From Mya arenaria (Eukaryota > Mollusca > Bivalvia > Myida > Myidae), in NCBI RefSeq assembly GCF_026914265.1, contig NC_069123.1, positions 32,348,678 to 32,412,677 on the forward strand: 64,000 bases of DNA, given 5' to 3'. How positions within the stretch are numbered: position 1 is the first letter of the stretch; each line of letters starts with the position of its first letter. Shown in pieces: positions 34,352 through 47,329 of the stretch. The notes under the pieces were generated by a model. That model was given only the letters and a program-made list of their open reading frames with translations. It was not told the origin of the DNA and did no database searches. Both the position numbers and the translations under genes were made by a program.

Positions 34352-35275
34352 AAGTTACCTTCGTGTAAAGATGTTCACCGAGAACAAATTAGCAGCTCTG
34401 ACGTCATGTACCACGTGGTCTGTACACACTGATTACGAGGCGGTTGAGCTTTTTTCCTGAACCTATCCATCGATATATGTTTGATTGTAAGTGCGACACG
34501 TAAAGGGGAACAAATCTTTAACAAATAGTATCATTATGCTACTATTACTTTCCCTTTTATTCTGTAGATTGGAAGTGAGGTAGGTTAAACATGTAAAAAG
34601 TGGGGATTCTTGATTTCTTTAATTTTATTTATATTTGTACATTATGGAATTGTTTCATATCTCCATTATATTGAATTGATATCAAATTGCAACGATAAAG
34701 TGCTATAGTATTTATCATATTTGTATATACTTATGAAGCTTAGAAAAGTATCAACATGTTTGACGTGTATAGTTAAACTCTGATATACGATTTATCGTTA
34801 AGTGGACAAAACTGAATTTAAGATGTCTGAATATGAAACTTATTGTTAATGGATACGATATGACGTGTATTTTGGGTGGGAAAAAACGCTCAAAATGCAC
34901 AATTTCGGGCTAGAAATTTTAAAGTTTGCATGGGGTAGAATCTTATAAAACCATTGAAATTTTGGTTCTGCGGGAGAGGCAAATGTCAAAAGTTTAGGCT
35001 CCTGAGTTAAGCCCCCTCTAACACCAATTTCTAAATTTGATCGTATGCAGCATAGTCAAATTTAAAACTTTTGTTCGAAGCAATGATCTCCGATAACGAG
35101 CAGAGACTATATCTACGTAGGTAAAATACCCGCAATCCATTCTTCAGCCTCTTCATGTTTTCTCCTTTTCTCTTTATAGTTTTAAAGATGCAGTCTTACT
35201 CCAAAATAAGAAGCGGGTAAAATACCCGCAATCCATTCTTCAGTCTCTTCATGTTTTCTCCCTTTCTCTTTATAG

Positions 35276-35663
35276 TTTTAAAGATGCAGTCTTACTCCCA
35301 AATAAGAAGTACCACAATTAAAATAATTGTTTTAATTTACCGAAAAGGATAAATAAATATCGAAAACAATGGTTCTTATGAAGGATACCATGTTTAATTT
35401 GAAAAATAGGTGCAGAAAACACGGTATTTCATGGAATTTCCACCTCATGAGACGATAGTTGATCGCTGTACATCTTTTAGAACCCACCAGTCATTTAATA
35501 TTTGTGCGTTTTCAGCTATTAAATACAAGGTTACAATCTTGGTATCAGTAATTAATACTTTCCATAAATGCATTATTTCGTTCGTAGTTCAAGGTTTATC
35601 ACTCAAAATGTATGTTTGTTATACATGTGTATGTATAGATTTGAAATAGAAGTATCGCTTTAA
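35276..35663. mobile_element. MITE family A
   Basis: TTTAAAGATGCAGTCTTACT to AGTATCGCTTTAAA. Block-2 counterpart of the copy at 29573. Confidence 0.77.
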
Positions 35664-35910
35664 AGGTATGCCTGCGCCCATTTATTGTGTTATGGCTTAC
35701 TCCACCGCAACCTTCGTGTGGTAATAAAGCGACATTTGAAATAGGAGTATCTCTTTCAAGGTACGCCTGCGCCAACCTGTTGTGTTATGGCTTACTTCAC
35801 CGCAACCTTCGTGTGATAATAAAGCGAAATTAAGAATCCTCTAGAGGAGAAATAATTCACCTTCGATGAGATACTAAGCTGTAGAGAATAATTAAGAGCC
35901 TAAGAAGGTT

Positions 35911-36223
35911 GTGTTATGCAGCAGTTAATTGTAACCACGGCCCCCAGGTCCGGGGAATAGCGGGACTTTCCGTCCAGCCAAGCCCGGGTAAAATACCCGC
36001 CATGCGGGGACGAACTGTTGGTAAAATCCCGCCAAATGCCCCCGCGCCACAGGGACCCTAGGTAAGGCCCACCCCCCGGTATTTTTGGCGCGAAGACAAA
36101 ACCACCGCATTCACCCGGCACTGCGGGGCCACCTGGAAGGTAAAAACACGGCCCATTTCCCCGGCTTTACCCGGTATACTCTCGGACCTGGGGGCCGTTG
36201 TTACAATTGTCTAGTGCATTACA
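35911..36223. mobile_element. MITE family C
   Basis: GC-rich foldback flanked by TTA, counterpart of 30113-30429, with right end CTAGTGCA then TTA. Confidence 0.8.
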
Positions 36224-37664
36224 ACCATCCTTACCAAACGAGAAGAGAGAAGCGGCCAGTCCCGGTAAATTGGGAGACCATAACTATTGTTCGGGTTGCA
36301 TAATGCAACGATTCACTTCCAGTGGAGGCTCAGTGTCACACTTTTGGCAAGCATGTTAGCACAATTTTATAAATTGTATTTTACTGCAATGTGTTCAAAA
36401 TGGAATATTTGTTTAGTATTTAGATATAGTGAACATTGAAATTTATTTCTAACAAAGGCAGTTTCAGATTTATAAAAAAGTCAATCGATTTTTTTAAAGC
36501 ATCACGCGATTTGCGCGACAGCAGAACATGGAGGGAAATGTTACTAATAAATGTTGTTAGAACTTGTGTCCAACCCATTTGCTTTTTGTATACTCTATAT
36601 CATTGTTGTAAATACCGATCATGTTGAAAGAAAAAATGCAATAAAAATGTTTAAATCAATGGAGTTTGATACATATACCTAGCAGAGAGAGGGGGTGCAG
36701 ATGCATGGTTAAAAATGGGTTGTTACAATGATTTAATGTGGTCTAACTTATACTAGTTTTGACTTCCTTATTCAGGAGCGTGTATGCCTGGCCACAATAT
36801 CACACAAAAAAAGCTTAAAGAACATTTTTTATACCAAAAATACGTCTCATATTCAAAAACTTAGTATTTTTGGCAAAAAATAATATGAAACATTTTACTT
36901 GTGTGTGTTTTTTGTAATTCTTATTATTCTATACTCAAGATGTACATTGTACATGTTGCTAACGGTACAATTCTAACCCTTAGATTGTTTTCAATCATCA
37001 TGATGTATCATGACTTGTTCTATGTCTGGTTCTTTTCCTTTTCTGTTTTGTGATAACTATTCATTATAATTATTTTTTTTCTGTAATTTGAAGTATTTGA
37101 AAGTTTCCTTAAGTGATTGATGCATTTGAAATGACACTGTCAAGTTATTCAGCATGTTAAAATTACCCAGTCTCTACTCTCTCGACTTTGCATATTTTCT
37201 TGAATACAGTTGACAAATTGACAATCTCATATAAAAGCACAGTATGAATCAAAATTTTGTTTTTATACTTTATGGAATGTGTTGATAAAAAGATGTCAAT
37301 ATTTCAAAGAAAAATTATTCTAGAGCATAAAACAATGATATCAATTTTGGCTGTAGAATATTTCCCCTTAAAATATTGACCAACATATTCTACGATAAAA
37401 TTACAACTATGCCAAATCGCTCAATTTGTTAGAATGCAGCTTTCATGTACGCAAAGTTCTTAACACATTTTTTTGGCCTTTAGTGTCTATGTTGAAAATT
37501 GTCGGGAGAATACATTCGAAAAATAAACTTGACTTTCGGATGAGTAACATTTATTACATAATATATTATATAAATTGTTAGTATAATAGGCTAATTTACA
37601 CAAGTACGCTTATATCGTAATTACTAATGTAGAAGTGCTCAGAAATGTTATTATCGAGAGTGAA

Positions 37665-38500
37665 AAATTGGACAGAGAGAGGCAGAAACAGCTAGAAAGG
37701 TGGGAGATAGAGAGGGGGAAAGAGAGAAGGGAAGAGAGATGGGAGATAGAGAGGGGGAGAGGGATGGGAAATAGAGAGGGGAGAGAGATTGGAGATAGAC
37801 AGAAGTAGTGAGAGAGAGGGGGGTAGAAATATAGAGAGGGGAGAGAGATGGGAGATAGATAGAAGTAGAAAAGAGAGGTTCGAGAGAGAGAGAGAAGGGA
37901 AGATAGAGATGGGAGAGAGAGAGGGGGTGGGGTGGAAGTGATATGGAAATTGGAGAGAGGTGAGATAGATAGAGATGGGAGATAGATAGTGATGGGAGAT
38001 GGATAGAGATGGGAGATAGAGAAAAGTAGAAAGAGGGGTAGAGAGAGAGGAAGATGGGAGGTAGAAAATGGAATAGAGATTGGAGATAGAGAGAGAAATG
38101 GAAGATAGAGAAGATAAAGATGGGAGGTAGAGAGAGATGGGAGATATAGAGAGGGGAGAGAGAGGGGAAGAGAGAGATGGGGATAGAGAGGCGGAAAGAG
38201 AGATGAGAGATAAGTAGAGAAAGAGGTAGAGAGAGAGATGGGAGATAGAGAGAGAGATGGGAGATAGAGAGGCGGGGAGAGATATTGGCGATAGAGAGAA
38301 GTAGAGCTAGGGTAGAGAGAGCGAGAGATGGAGATAGGTTGGGAGAGATGGGAGATAGAGAGGCGGAGAAAGAGATGGGAGATGGAGAGAGATAGAGAGA
38401 GATAGAGAGAGATGGGAGATAGAGAGGCGGAGAAAGAGATGGGAGATAGAGAGAGGGGAGAGAGAGATGGGAGATAGAGAGAAGTGGAGAGGGGTGAGAA
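37665..38500. repeat. GA-rich minisatellite (second block)
   Basis: Same unit type as 32290-32730 but about twice as long. Open frames across it are low-complexity artefacts. Confidence 0.93.
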
Positions 38501-38510
38501 AAGGCGATTG

Positions 38511-39980
38511 TTTATAGTATTATGAAACGTAGATAGGACAGTGTTCATTTCATGTGCGACCACATACACATGGATGATAGTGGCTCTGGGTGCAAAGGGG
38601 AAAGACAGAAAAGAGAAGACAGATCTCGTACCATGCACGACCACACGTACGAGCGGTGGCTCTGAGAGCCGGGCTCGAAAACCAGCACCGCTAGTTTCCG
38701 TGAAAATATTCCAAAGATTTGAAAATCTTAGGATTTTATTTGCCATAAAATAAAACTTTTGAGTATTAACATACTATTTTTTATCACTTTCCGTGGAAAT
38801 AAGAAAATTCAAATATGTAGCGTAGTAATACAAAATAATACATAGTTTACTATTATAATTTTAACTTTTTATTCCATAATCATGAGTACCTAAAATTCTG
38901 TTAATTATCATATATAAGGGACTTTTTTTTATGTTTTTCTGTCTTTCGGTTATTTCATCAGTCTACTTCAAATGAATTATTAATAAATGTTCTATTAATA
39001 AATTGTTTATTTTCATACCAATGCTTTAGCACGTTTGGGCATTTCAATGAAAGGTGCGAAATATACCCGCGAATGAAAAACGACTTTAAACTGAAGTAGA
39101 ATACCGGCTGTAAATGTAAAATTGAAATTGCTTTTGGTATTGGTTTTGCATGCGTTCAAACAGTAAACACGCTCGACCGCGATTTTACGATTCCATGAAG
39201 CACGCTTGGAAAATTTGCGACAGAGCGTTCATTCTGCATGAACGCAAGAAAAAGAAGAATTAAATCATATATTACATTCCCCCTTTTCATTACTTTCATT
39301 TTTGTGGGAATTAGTATTTTGTTTGTTTTGATATATCGAGATATTTTAATTCGTGTTTTACATATTCATTATCCAGGTCTTTTTTGCGAAACTCCGCCTA
39401 CAGTCACGAAAGGTCGACCGGTTCATGAATATGTAAACACGAAATTTTATCATACAGATATTAAATCAGATGCGAATATAAAAATTTACTTATGAACAGA
39501 CCTTGATACGTTTTAGAAAAAAACCCAATTACTATGAACAGTTAATTTGAAAACAATGGTACCACTAATTTTCTTTATTATGCCATTTTCCATCGTTTGG
39601 AACTCCGGCTCTGGGGATTCATTTTGCATATCATATTCACACCTTTTAACGAAACGTAAATAAGTAAATCCAACTTCTTCTATATTGAAGGGGTGAGACA
39701 ACCCCCCCCCCCCCCCCGAAGAACGCAGTAACCCAGTAATACAATCGACACGTAGTTTGGATAAACACCAAACTTGTCAAGGTTAAAATAACACAAAGTG
39801 TTTGGGTAGCTATTAGTTTTTATTGCATATTTTGGTTATTTAAATTTTATCATTTTTTTAAAAAGTTGTAGGCCCAGGCCTACATGTAGCTACGCCACTG
39901 GCGTTATGTATAATGCTGACAACTTCAAATTCGGACGTTTCTTTCTGTGTTCAAAATGTTCTCGTGAAAGATATATTGTT
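38511..39980. other. No gene recognised
   Basis: Unique AT-rich DNA. Near 39226-39430 the segment GCGTTCATTCTGCATGAACGC and an A/T-rich tail resemble 55100-55310 in inverted form, perhaps another short repeat family. Confidence 0.5.
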
Positions 39981-39984
39981 ATAC

Positions 39985-40185
39985 ATGATGATGATGCAGC
40001 TGCTGCTGCCACAGGTTCTGCGTCTGTTGCTTCTGCTACTGATGCTGCTGCTGCTGATGATGATGGTGTTGATGGTGGTGGTGGTGGTGGTGGTGGTGAT
40101 GGTGATGGTGAAGATGAGGAGGAGGAGGAGGACGAAGTAGGTGTTGCGGATGATGATTATGACGATGATGACGGTGTAGTATGCT
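39985..40185. repeat. (GAT/GCT/GGT)n trinucleotide region
   Basis: Imperfect trinucleotide repeats giving Asp/Ala/Gly/Glu-rich frames. No conserved sequence supports translation. Confidence 0.85.
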
Positions 40186-40841
40186 AACGACGAACGGGTT
40201 TAGATATGGCAGTAAAAGATAGTGAAAAGAGGTTTTAATCTTATTTTGTCCGTCGATTAATAGTGCCTACGGAGGCAATATACTTAACTCTTAACAGCAA
40301 GTTTAAGGTCAGGTAGTTTACGTGTACACAAACAAATTATTTTGATTTTATCAAAATAAATTTTAAATAGCATGTTATTGAAAAGATTTTGAGCGCTTAT
40401 CGTTATTTACGTTCAGCGCAATTAATGGATAAAAATGCTTATTTAAATTTGATTTGTTTGGGAAAATACTGGCACTTAAAAGGATACATTATTTCAAAAG
40501 GATTAAGTGGGAGAAATCAAGGATTCGACTGTCGATAATCCAAAAATTGATATGAAGTCCGCCGATGAATCGTCTTAAATGGTGTAAGAAGACAAACTCG
40601 CGGGCAGTTCAAATAAAGACTTTTCTCATTTGCATGGAGAAAGGAATGTGGGCGCTTGTCCTGGCCACGTAGAGGTCCGAGTCAAGTTTGCTACAAAGTT
40701 CAATCAGGAGTCGAAAGAGAACAGCGAAATATGCTTCTTTGCTATATGCCAATCAGAACGTTTTTGCCATTCTTTCGAATTAAGGTTATTATTTAAGACA
40801 TTTCAGCTTTTTATAAAACAATAAAATACCAATATACTAAC

Positions 40842-41014
40842 AGTCAAAACTCGATATGTCGAAGTCATTGGGATCTCGGGAAATACTTCGAGATAACGAG
40901 CGTTCGTTTTAACCGAAATACCAAACATGCCTAACTAAATAAAAAATATTTCATTAAAACGTTCGACATAACCGTAACATCGAGATAATAGGATTCGACA
41001 TAGCGAGTTTCGAC
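40842..41014. mobile_element. Short MITE with ~21-bp TIRs
   Basis: The left GTCAAAACTCGATATGTCGA and the inverse of the right TCGACATAGCGAGTTTCGAC differ at only two positions across 21 bp. The element is about 170 bp long. Confidence 0.7.
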
Positions 41015-41284
41015 ATTATATATAAATAAACATATTAAATACGGGTCTGTTACTACATCGCATCATACCTTAATAGTACCCCGGCAGGCAAATGTATGTA
41101 AATCGTTCGGTAACAATTGCTTTGTCGAGGCAAACTTTGGACATTTGAGAGCGGTTACGTCATTTGAAGCACGGGATATATGCTGGCAAATATTATTTCT
41201 GCTCAGCAAGATGACGATGCATATACTATTAACCATTACAATAGAGAATTGTCTGAGCATAAGATTTCGAGAATAAAATAAACA

Positions 41285-41371
41285 ATGTTTACTTGCATTT
41301 TCGCATAAATTGGCTTGTTCCAAGACAAAAAAAGTTGTCAAAACTTTAAATCTGTGAGAGTGCAGCTTTAA
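41285..41371. mobile_element. MITE family B, right-end fragment
   Basis: GGCTTGTTCCAAGACAAAAA to GTGAGAGTGCAGCTTTAA. Confidence 0.65.
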
Positions 41372-43187
41372 GCAAAGTCAAACAGATAGTTCGACCGGCC
41401 GTTTTGTCAAGACAGCTATTCCTAGCGCACCGGATAGGAATTTCCGGTGAATTCATCTGGCACTCCCATGCAATGAGTCACGCGCTGTGACGTAATACTT
41501 TTTATTTCTTTTATTTTACACTTTATGTAAGCATAACTTTACATTTACAAAAACATGATATAGCTTCAAAACAAATCAAAATAACCCTTAAAAATACATT
41601 ATATTGAAAGAACTACTTAACGTATGCACTGAATAAAAAAAAATGCGCGCCATGACGTCAGTAAACATCATCGCACGCGCTAAAATTTACAAAAAGGGCG
41701 TTTTTCAATGTATTTTTTTACAAAAAAAGAAGGTAAAGGTATGCTAGAAAATATATCAATAACCTGTGTCCGGTCCGGATAAAAATCCGACCCTCGGGCA
41801 CGCTGCCTAGTCGGAAACTCGGCAAGCCTCGTTACCTGACAACGCAGATGCCCTCGGGTCCGGACCGGAAACATATGACAAATATAATTAACAGGACCGG
41901 AAACACATGTCAGATATTATTAACCGGACCGGAAACACATGACAGATATTATTAATCCGGACCGGAAACACATGACAGATATTATATATGCTCGCCACTG
42001 TGGTTTCTATTGCATTATAGTAAAAACATTTTAAGCGAAGATTGAAAAGTGAATCACTTAAATCTGCATATACAAGACCAAGGAAATACGTCCGATGGAA
42101 TATTTAAAGGAACTACGTTCAAGGCCCTATATTTTAGAAGAAGAGTGTCCATTAAGTTAAGAGCAGTAGTGTTGTACAACACTCTTCTTGATTTTGTCAA
42201 AATGAATTTGATTTTTGCCCAAACTAATGGGTATTGTGTAAACATGTCACAATGCACTAATCTACCACTTAATCCTGATTTTTCCTAAGCCAAATGCACG
42301 GGCAGTACACACATAAAACCTGGCGTCGTCGGAATCCAGCCATCTTAGCGAGCATTTCAAGACGGCTAAGAATATCCCGGCATTATAGAGTTTATTTTTC
42401 AAAAAAGTAACAATAAATAGAGCAGTGCGCTCGGTAATCGTTGTGTATGACTGAGGCTTCGTCAAGTATACAATCAGGCGGATTAAGGGGCCTCTTCACA
42501 TTGAAGATATGTCATAATCTGAGACTGCAAGTGCATGGCGTCTAAGCGGAGGCCAGGAAGAGGTGCCTGAAATCACTATTGAACTTGGCGATTATTTTAT
42601 CTAATAATTTAACATTACTTTTTATATCTTTTTAATAGCTATTTGAATCCGCATTAAAGGTATTATTTAGCTGGGGTTACAAGAAATACGCGTTGGAACT
42701 CTAGTAGATGGGATTTAATTTTCTACTACAATTGATGATATAAAATTAAACTTAAAGACATAGATAGAGCTCTATAATAATCATATTTTTATTGGAATAA
42801 TATATTTAAACTAAATAATCTTATTATTTTTATAACGAAATATCAAACCTGTGTTTCCAGGGTTAATGATTACGAACAGTATTAAGCTCAAACGCAAGTC
42901 TTGACCCAGACTCAACAAAGAACTTTTATTAAAATACAAAGAATTATTTTTGTTTCATTCCTCTACCATAATAAATCTCAGTTTCAAATACATGTAGTAG
43001 TAAAATTCAGCAAATTCCATCATCAATAATTCATTAGAAGGAAAGTTTCATTGAAATGAAGATTTACAGTTTTGCCACTTGAGTCTGAATTCGGACTTGA
43101 GATATATCGTATATTTGGTCATTTGTTTTACATATAACATGTAAGTGGTCAGTGAGAAATACCATATCGAATAATACCAACATTATT
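41372..43187. other. No gene recognised; small tandem repeat at 41860-41985
   Basis: Four units of about 31 bp containing GGACCGGAAACACATGACAG lie at 41860-41985. The rest is unique with no supported exon. Confidence 0.55.
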
Positions 43188-43495
43188 TAGAATACAACCT
43201 ACATTTTCAGCCAGTGAAATTGCAGATAGGCAACATTAAGTATTAGGCTTAATCATTAAGAATTTCAACTTTCGCGGGTGTTTAAGGGTCCGCCCACTGC
43301 CACTAATCCGATACTCACTCCCTGCGTCAGATTTTGCGGTGACAATATGTCAGGCAATAGGGGTTGTATTCTAAGATAGTTAGATGACCTGAAGAAATAT
43401 TTAAATGATTAAGAAAGGGCTCGTTCGCTACGCTCACTTTGCCCATTCTTAATCATTAAGATATTACTTCATGTCATCAAACTATTTTACAAGGC
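43188..43495. mobile_element. Repeat family F
   Basis: Shares AACTTTCGCGGGTGT, GTCCGCC-ACTGCCA, GTCAGATTTTGCG and GCTCGTTCGCTACGCTCAC with 49926-50233 and 62062-62345. The last ~100 bp form a hairpin. Confidence 0.8.
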
Positions 43496-45165
43496 CACCA
43501 GGCATCAAGATTTAACATTGCAGAGGATAAAATTTTATTTGTACAGCAGTAACAATATTTGTGGTTCAAATTTGCATGAGAAGAACTTATTATGTTCATG
43601 TTAACTTTTAATTAATTCAAGAAAAGCATTCTCATTTTACAAAGACATACCAATTTGATATACCAATACATATGGTGGTTTAAAGAATACATACTTATAA
43701 GAACAAATGCATACCAATCGAATTAATGATATGTTATCGTAAATTTCTTTAAGACAGGTATCATAATTATTCGCAGCCACTTGCAGGGCCTCATTGAAGG
43801 CGGTTATTTTCCACAAACAAATCATAAATACAATATTTCATGGCCCTGCAGTGTCATAATAAAATTGATAGAGGAAAACACCTTCATCATAAAAAAGGGT
43901 AGGTACGATTTCTATTTTCTTGGTATTTATTTTGATAATATATAATAAGTTCAAAAACACATATAATAGCAAATAGACATATATTCACAAAGTAATATTA
44001 TATATGTTTATTTATTATATATATAATAACGTAATAGAAATGCCTTGTATTCCACCGCATATGTTTTGTGTTTTCGTTTTCGTGCAAGGTCGACCCTATG
44101 TTGTCTAAAGATATGGAATTAAAATTTATTTCATCTATGCCGTAGAAACAATCACAACGTGATATATATCTTTGTCAAATCTGTTCAAGTTGGGTCTTTA
44201 CATGGCATCCTTTATTAGCATTTTCTAACCTAGAGAATATTCACTCAAAAGAAAAATTAATATATATTGTTTTTACTGGCAAAATAACCACAAGTCTATT
44301 TGTCACATGTTTAGAATGTAGCTTATGTCAGAAAATTGTAAATAAGTGATATTTATTAGTATAATGGAATTTTAATGTATGTGTATATGTGTATATATTG
44401 TATGTTAAACTATTCAGAAATGGAGGAATAAAAAATATATAATCATTATTTGTAAGTAGGAGATATATCAAGAATTAGTTCTACTAGCAATTGAAGTACA
44501 CATTAACCGAATTCAATTTTCTTGAAGACTCTTCTTTATTAATATGAATGACTCTTAAGAATTAAAAACTTTCGCAAAGATGGGCTAACATATTGCTTAT
44601 AATTTTGAATATTGACAAAACTTTACAAAATGTTTTTATAATTATTTATTTTTCAAAGCATTTTAGAACACATACATATTAAAAGGAACATAATGTTCTT
44701 ATTTGACAGCGTGTACGAAATAGGATTGGGTTAATTGAAGACATTTTTTTTTATTTAACAAAATCTAGTAGTTACTACTATTCATAGTCTAGTAGTACTT
44801 TTTGAAACAATGATGGATAAGGCGTAACAAAATATTATGTTTGTTTTCGGTGACATGCCCCAAAAATAGGGAAGCTAGGTCGGAAAATCTTATTTCATAA
44901 TGAGAATTGTTTCTTGAGACTTTTCAGTTTCCAAAAACTATAAATTGTATGCTTATAATCAGTACTAGTATCACTGGAAATGTTAAGAAAAAAAAAAAAA
45001 AAAAAACCACTTCATGTTTGTACTAAATATTTGAAAGAAAAAAATCCAACGAGTGATAAAAATATTTCTGAAGGCATTAGAAAGGTTGAGGGTCGGGACA
45101 AAGAAAATAAGGTAGGTCGGGATTGATGAAACAAAACATTTTATTTATGCCATAGATGTGACTGT
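43496..45165. other. No gene recognised
   Basis: AT-rich unique DNA with only short open frames. Confidence 0.5.
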
Positions 45166-45534
45166 TTAAAGATGCACTCTTGACCACTAATAATACAAGT
45201 GTTTTTATTTACCGAAAAGGATGAACACATATCGAAAACAATGGTTGTTATGAACGATGTCGTGTTTAATTTGAAAGAAATGTGCAGAAAACACGGTATT
45301 CCTACCTTATAAGAAGATAGTTGATCACTGTAAATATTTTAGGACCCACCAGTCATTTAATATTTGTGCGGTTTCAGCTATTAAATACACGGTTACAATC
45401 TTGTTATCAGTAATTAATATGTTCCATAAATGCATTATTTAATAAGTAGTTAAAGGTTTATTACTAAAAAATTATGTTTGGTATACATATGTATTATGTA
45501 TGCATTGATTTTAAATACGAGTGTCACTTTTATA
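45166..45534. mobile_element. MITE family A
   Basis: TTTAAAGATGCACTCTTGAC to ACGAGTGTCACTTTTA. Confidence 0.78.
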
Positions 45535-47329
45535 TGCCATCTCATTTTGCAATTTCTTAAAAACGCTTTAAATTGAAGAAAACATAGCTTGTGCCATCCC
45601 AATACAAGATACAAGACAGAAATGCAATAATTTTTATTTAAAGTCGTGTACATGATAACAAGAAACATTAGCTTAATGTGCTATTTTCCGACATGAATAA
45701 CAAACATAACATATCCAAATATAACAATGAGCCGGTGACAGGGAAATAAAAACATATAGTTTTAAATGGGTTTAATATTGGAACAAGTATTTATAAAAGC
45801 CGTTCCTTATGTAGCGTATGCTCATTTTTATAATGATCACTTAATATAGAATAAGAATGTGTTAAAATGGTCATTACTCGTAACTTATCCTTGCGAAATA
45901 TGCTTAAGTGGAAATTTTCATACGGCTGTGTGTACTTGCTAAAATTTAAGAACTAAAGCAATACACTGGACGAGGGACTTCACTTGGAAAAAAGTAAGCT
46001 AATTTGAGCTCTTTTGCAAACGGATTAGGAGAAGCAAATACAGTTAAGACTCGTGGAGGGCTACTTATACCTCTGTATAGCATGGGTGGTAGGGGTTCGG
46101 GCACTTGAGGTGATATTGAGACACATACGAGGGGAAACATGATAATGCCCGTACCAACGAACACTATAGGAAGCTCCTCCAAGCTGAAATTTGCAGCTTC
46201 GTCTTTTGTTTAACTATCAAACAATCAGGGATTAAGAGACATTTTAAACACTTAAATTACGGATAAAATCTCTTATGTACACTAGTTAGCGATGATTTAA
46301 AGGCGTTAATCACTTTCAATATTTAAAAAGTTTGAGCAAATACTTGAAATGTGTGTACCAACCTGGCTTCGTCTAGCGATTTTCGGTGCTTGGGCACAAA
46401 CTTTCAAGATTTCGAACACCCCTGAGTTTCATTAGTGAAATATTGTTTGTCCCGTGGTAGGTAGCCATATAAATATTCCAGTGGGGTTACAGTGACTTAC
46501 TATTAGTAGATTTATCACGGGTTAGTTTTTGGTGTTGTGATTTTTTTAGTTATCGAAACGTTCAATCAAAACGTTAATTTTTTTAATGGACTTTGGAACA
46601 ATGTGAGAAAATTTGTGGAAAAGATCATTGAATAGGTTATACATTTTTAAGCAAAATTATTATACATTGTATTCTATGTTTTTTAACAATTTGTTTACAA
46701 TTTGTGCTATTAATCACAGTTTAGTCATTTGTAGGCATCGTTAAATGCTTCTATCCAAAAAGAAAATAAAGAACAATACTTTAATGTTGTTGTCTAAGTC
46801 TTAATGTACTCTGTACATCAAAATAGAGCTCGGCAGGCTCAATTTACTCGAAAATATTTATGTTATTACTTAATAACTTTTTTTACCACTTACGTGGTTA
46901 AGAATTTTAAAAAAAATCTCTGTTATAATCATATTCTCTTGTAAATTAAATTGATTTAGAATTTTGGGAACAACTTGAAAAAAAAAGTTATTTGATAGCA
47001 ATTAAAACGCTTGAATACATATTTTTAGTGTATTTAGCTAGGTTTTATTTGCATTTTAAATCACACTGTAAAGAAAGTTAACATACACAATTTGGTTTAA
47101 ATATTAAGAAATAAAAAGGATTTCCACGAATAAAAAAACAGATTGCTTTTTCTTTCTATTACTAATATGTAAAGTATATATTTTTAATCTGCACCTTATT
47201 CATGCGCATTTTTTTTGGTTTTATTCATTTAAGTCAAACGAGTTAAACATCAAATGCATTAAAAATAAAACAAAACAAATGCATCAACCTATCTTATATA
47301 AGATCGTAAAAATATACCAACGCAACAAT
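45535..47329. other. No gene recognised
   Basis: Contains an open minus-strand frame at 45946-46182 with no recognisable domain; otherwise AT-rich 5' flank of dmbx. Confidence 0.5.

Larger units (their letters stand above)
27055..38510. repeat. Tandem segmental duplication, ~5.7-kb unit, two copies
   Basis: 27055-32735 and 32736-38510 are collinear: SINE, family D, the CATGTACCACGTGGTCTGTA segment, two TACCCGCA-type flanks, family A, family C, then a GA-rich array. The unit is 3' flank of the receptor; no coding exon is included. Confidence 0.85.

Noticed and set aside
30075..36303. Gly/Pro/Arg-rich frames in GC-rich patches near 30.1-30.4 and 35.9-36.3 kb
   Set aside because: They lie wholly within family C foldback elements; similar frames at 51575-51907 and 57000 come from the same repeat.
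32017..38746. Long Ser/Leu/Pro-rich minus-strand frames
   Set aside because: They read through GA-rich minisatellites; all reflect simple sequence composition.
39906..40187. Asp/Ala/Gly-rich open frame
   Set aside because: Imperfect GAT/GCT/GGT repeats; no splice context or family match.
45946..46182. Minus-strand frame MEELPIVFVGTGIIMFPLVC and onward
   Set aside because: Open for 78 codons with an AG before it, but no recognisable domain, no partner exon and no supporting signal.
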